This document shows, one piece after another, positions 6,086 to 6,357 of a stretch of 6,357 nucleotides of DNA. The translations under genes were made by a program, and so were the position numbers. The notes under the pieces are model-generated. The model was given only the letters and a program-made list of their open reading frames with translations. It was not told the DNA's origin and searched no databases. This DNA is from Defluviibacillus sp043739385 (GTDB lineage Bacteria; Pseudomonadota; Gammaproteobacteria; Burkholderiales; Burkholderiaceae_C): the NCBI GenBank assembly GCA_043739385.1, contig JAYUED010000047.1, positions 1 through 6,357 on the forward strand, read 5' to 3'. Each line of letters opens with the position of its first letter. Positions within the stretch are counted from its first letter, which is position 1.

Positions 6086-6357
6086 ATGAGCGTTTTCGAG
6101 CGCTACCTGACGGTCTGGGTCTTCCTGTGCATCGTGGCGGGCGTCGCGCTGGGCCAGATGTTCCCCGCTCCCGTCCAGGCCATCGGCCGGATGGAAATTG
6201 CCAAAGTCAACTTGCCGGTAGGCCTGCTGATCTGGGTGATGGTCATTCCGATGCTGCTCAAGGTGGACTTCGGCGCCTTGCAACAGGTCAAGAGCCATTG
6301 GCGCGGCATTGGCGTGACCTTGTTCGTCAACTGGGCCGTCAAGCCGTTCTCGATGGC
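6086..6357 (+). CDS. acr3: ACR3-family arsenite efflux transporter, N-terminal part (cut by window end)
   Basis: The first 90 residues of an inner-membrane arsenite exporter (often annotated arsB although it is ACR3 rather than the ArsB superfamily). It begins MSVFERYLTVWVFLCIVAG. Hydrophobic spans lie at about 8-26, 44-60 and 75-90, and the stretch around LPVGLLIWVMVIPMLLKVDF (43-62) followed by HWRGIGVTLFVNWAVKPF is characteristic of ACR3. Full-length members have about 350 residues and ten membrane spans and export As(III) using the proton motive force. ATG 6086 lacks a clear Shine-Dalgarno sequence. The same frame is open back to the arsR stop, but no better start is seen except a TTG at 6056. 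Transcription is probably from the arsR promoter, under ArsR control. Confidence 0.9.
   Translation, partial: MSVFERYLTVWVFLCIVAGVALGQMFPAPVQAIGRMEIAKVNLPVGLLIWVMVIPMLLKVDFGALQQVKSHWRGIGVTLFVNWAVKPFSM

Noticed and set aside
5606..6298. A 230-residue minus-strand ORF opposite arsR and acr3
   Set aside because: It runs antisense across a clear arsR and the start of acr3, its product is rich in Q, H and R without any fold, and long antisense frames are common in GC-rich coding DNA.

Overview
The window comes from a GC-rich bacterial chromosome. The flanking genes (the tail of a DAO-type FAD oxidoreductase on the left, arsR and an ACR3 arsenite exporter on the right) read like those of Burkholderiales, perhaps Alcaligenaceae such as Bordetella or Achromobacter. 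That assignment rests on protein style only and is moderately sure.

Layout: 2-202 (+) is the C-terminal end of the oxidoreductase. Convergent to it, 5553 to 230 (-) holds two large genes that look like one unit. The first is a 420-residue AAA_14/DUF4143 ATPase. It overlaps by ATGA (4291-4294) a protein of about 1354 residues with an N-terminal NACHT/STAND-type NTPase, a very long middle region that is probably an alpha-helical solenoid, and a C-terminal PD-(D/E)xK nuclease-like domain. Base composition of this pair is visibly lower in GC and more uneven than the flanks, as expected for an acquired islet. The 136-base divergent gap 5554-5689 carries a perfect 32-base palindrome over the promoter and start of the ATPase gene, and a second dyad (13-base arms) over the start codon of arsR. 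Then come arsR (5690-6016) and the beginning of the ACR3 transporter (from 6086, cut by the window end).

How it may work: arsR and acr3 form an ordinary arsenic resistance operon, with ArsR repressing from the dyad on its own start codon. The two-gene minus-strand unit is the interesting part. A NACHT-like switch NTPase joined to a helical sensor-like region and a nuclease domain is the general plan of NLR-like antiphage proteins, though here the nuclease is at the C terminus and the NTPase at the N terminus. The DUF4143 ATPase, which has a winged-helix segment and its own PD-(D/E)xK-like C terminus, could be an autoregulator that holds the unit down through the palindrome, or a functional partner. 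A defence role is inference; the domain motifs, overlap and palindromes are seen directly. No tRNA, rRNA, CRISPR array, transposase or integrase was found.
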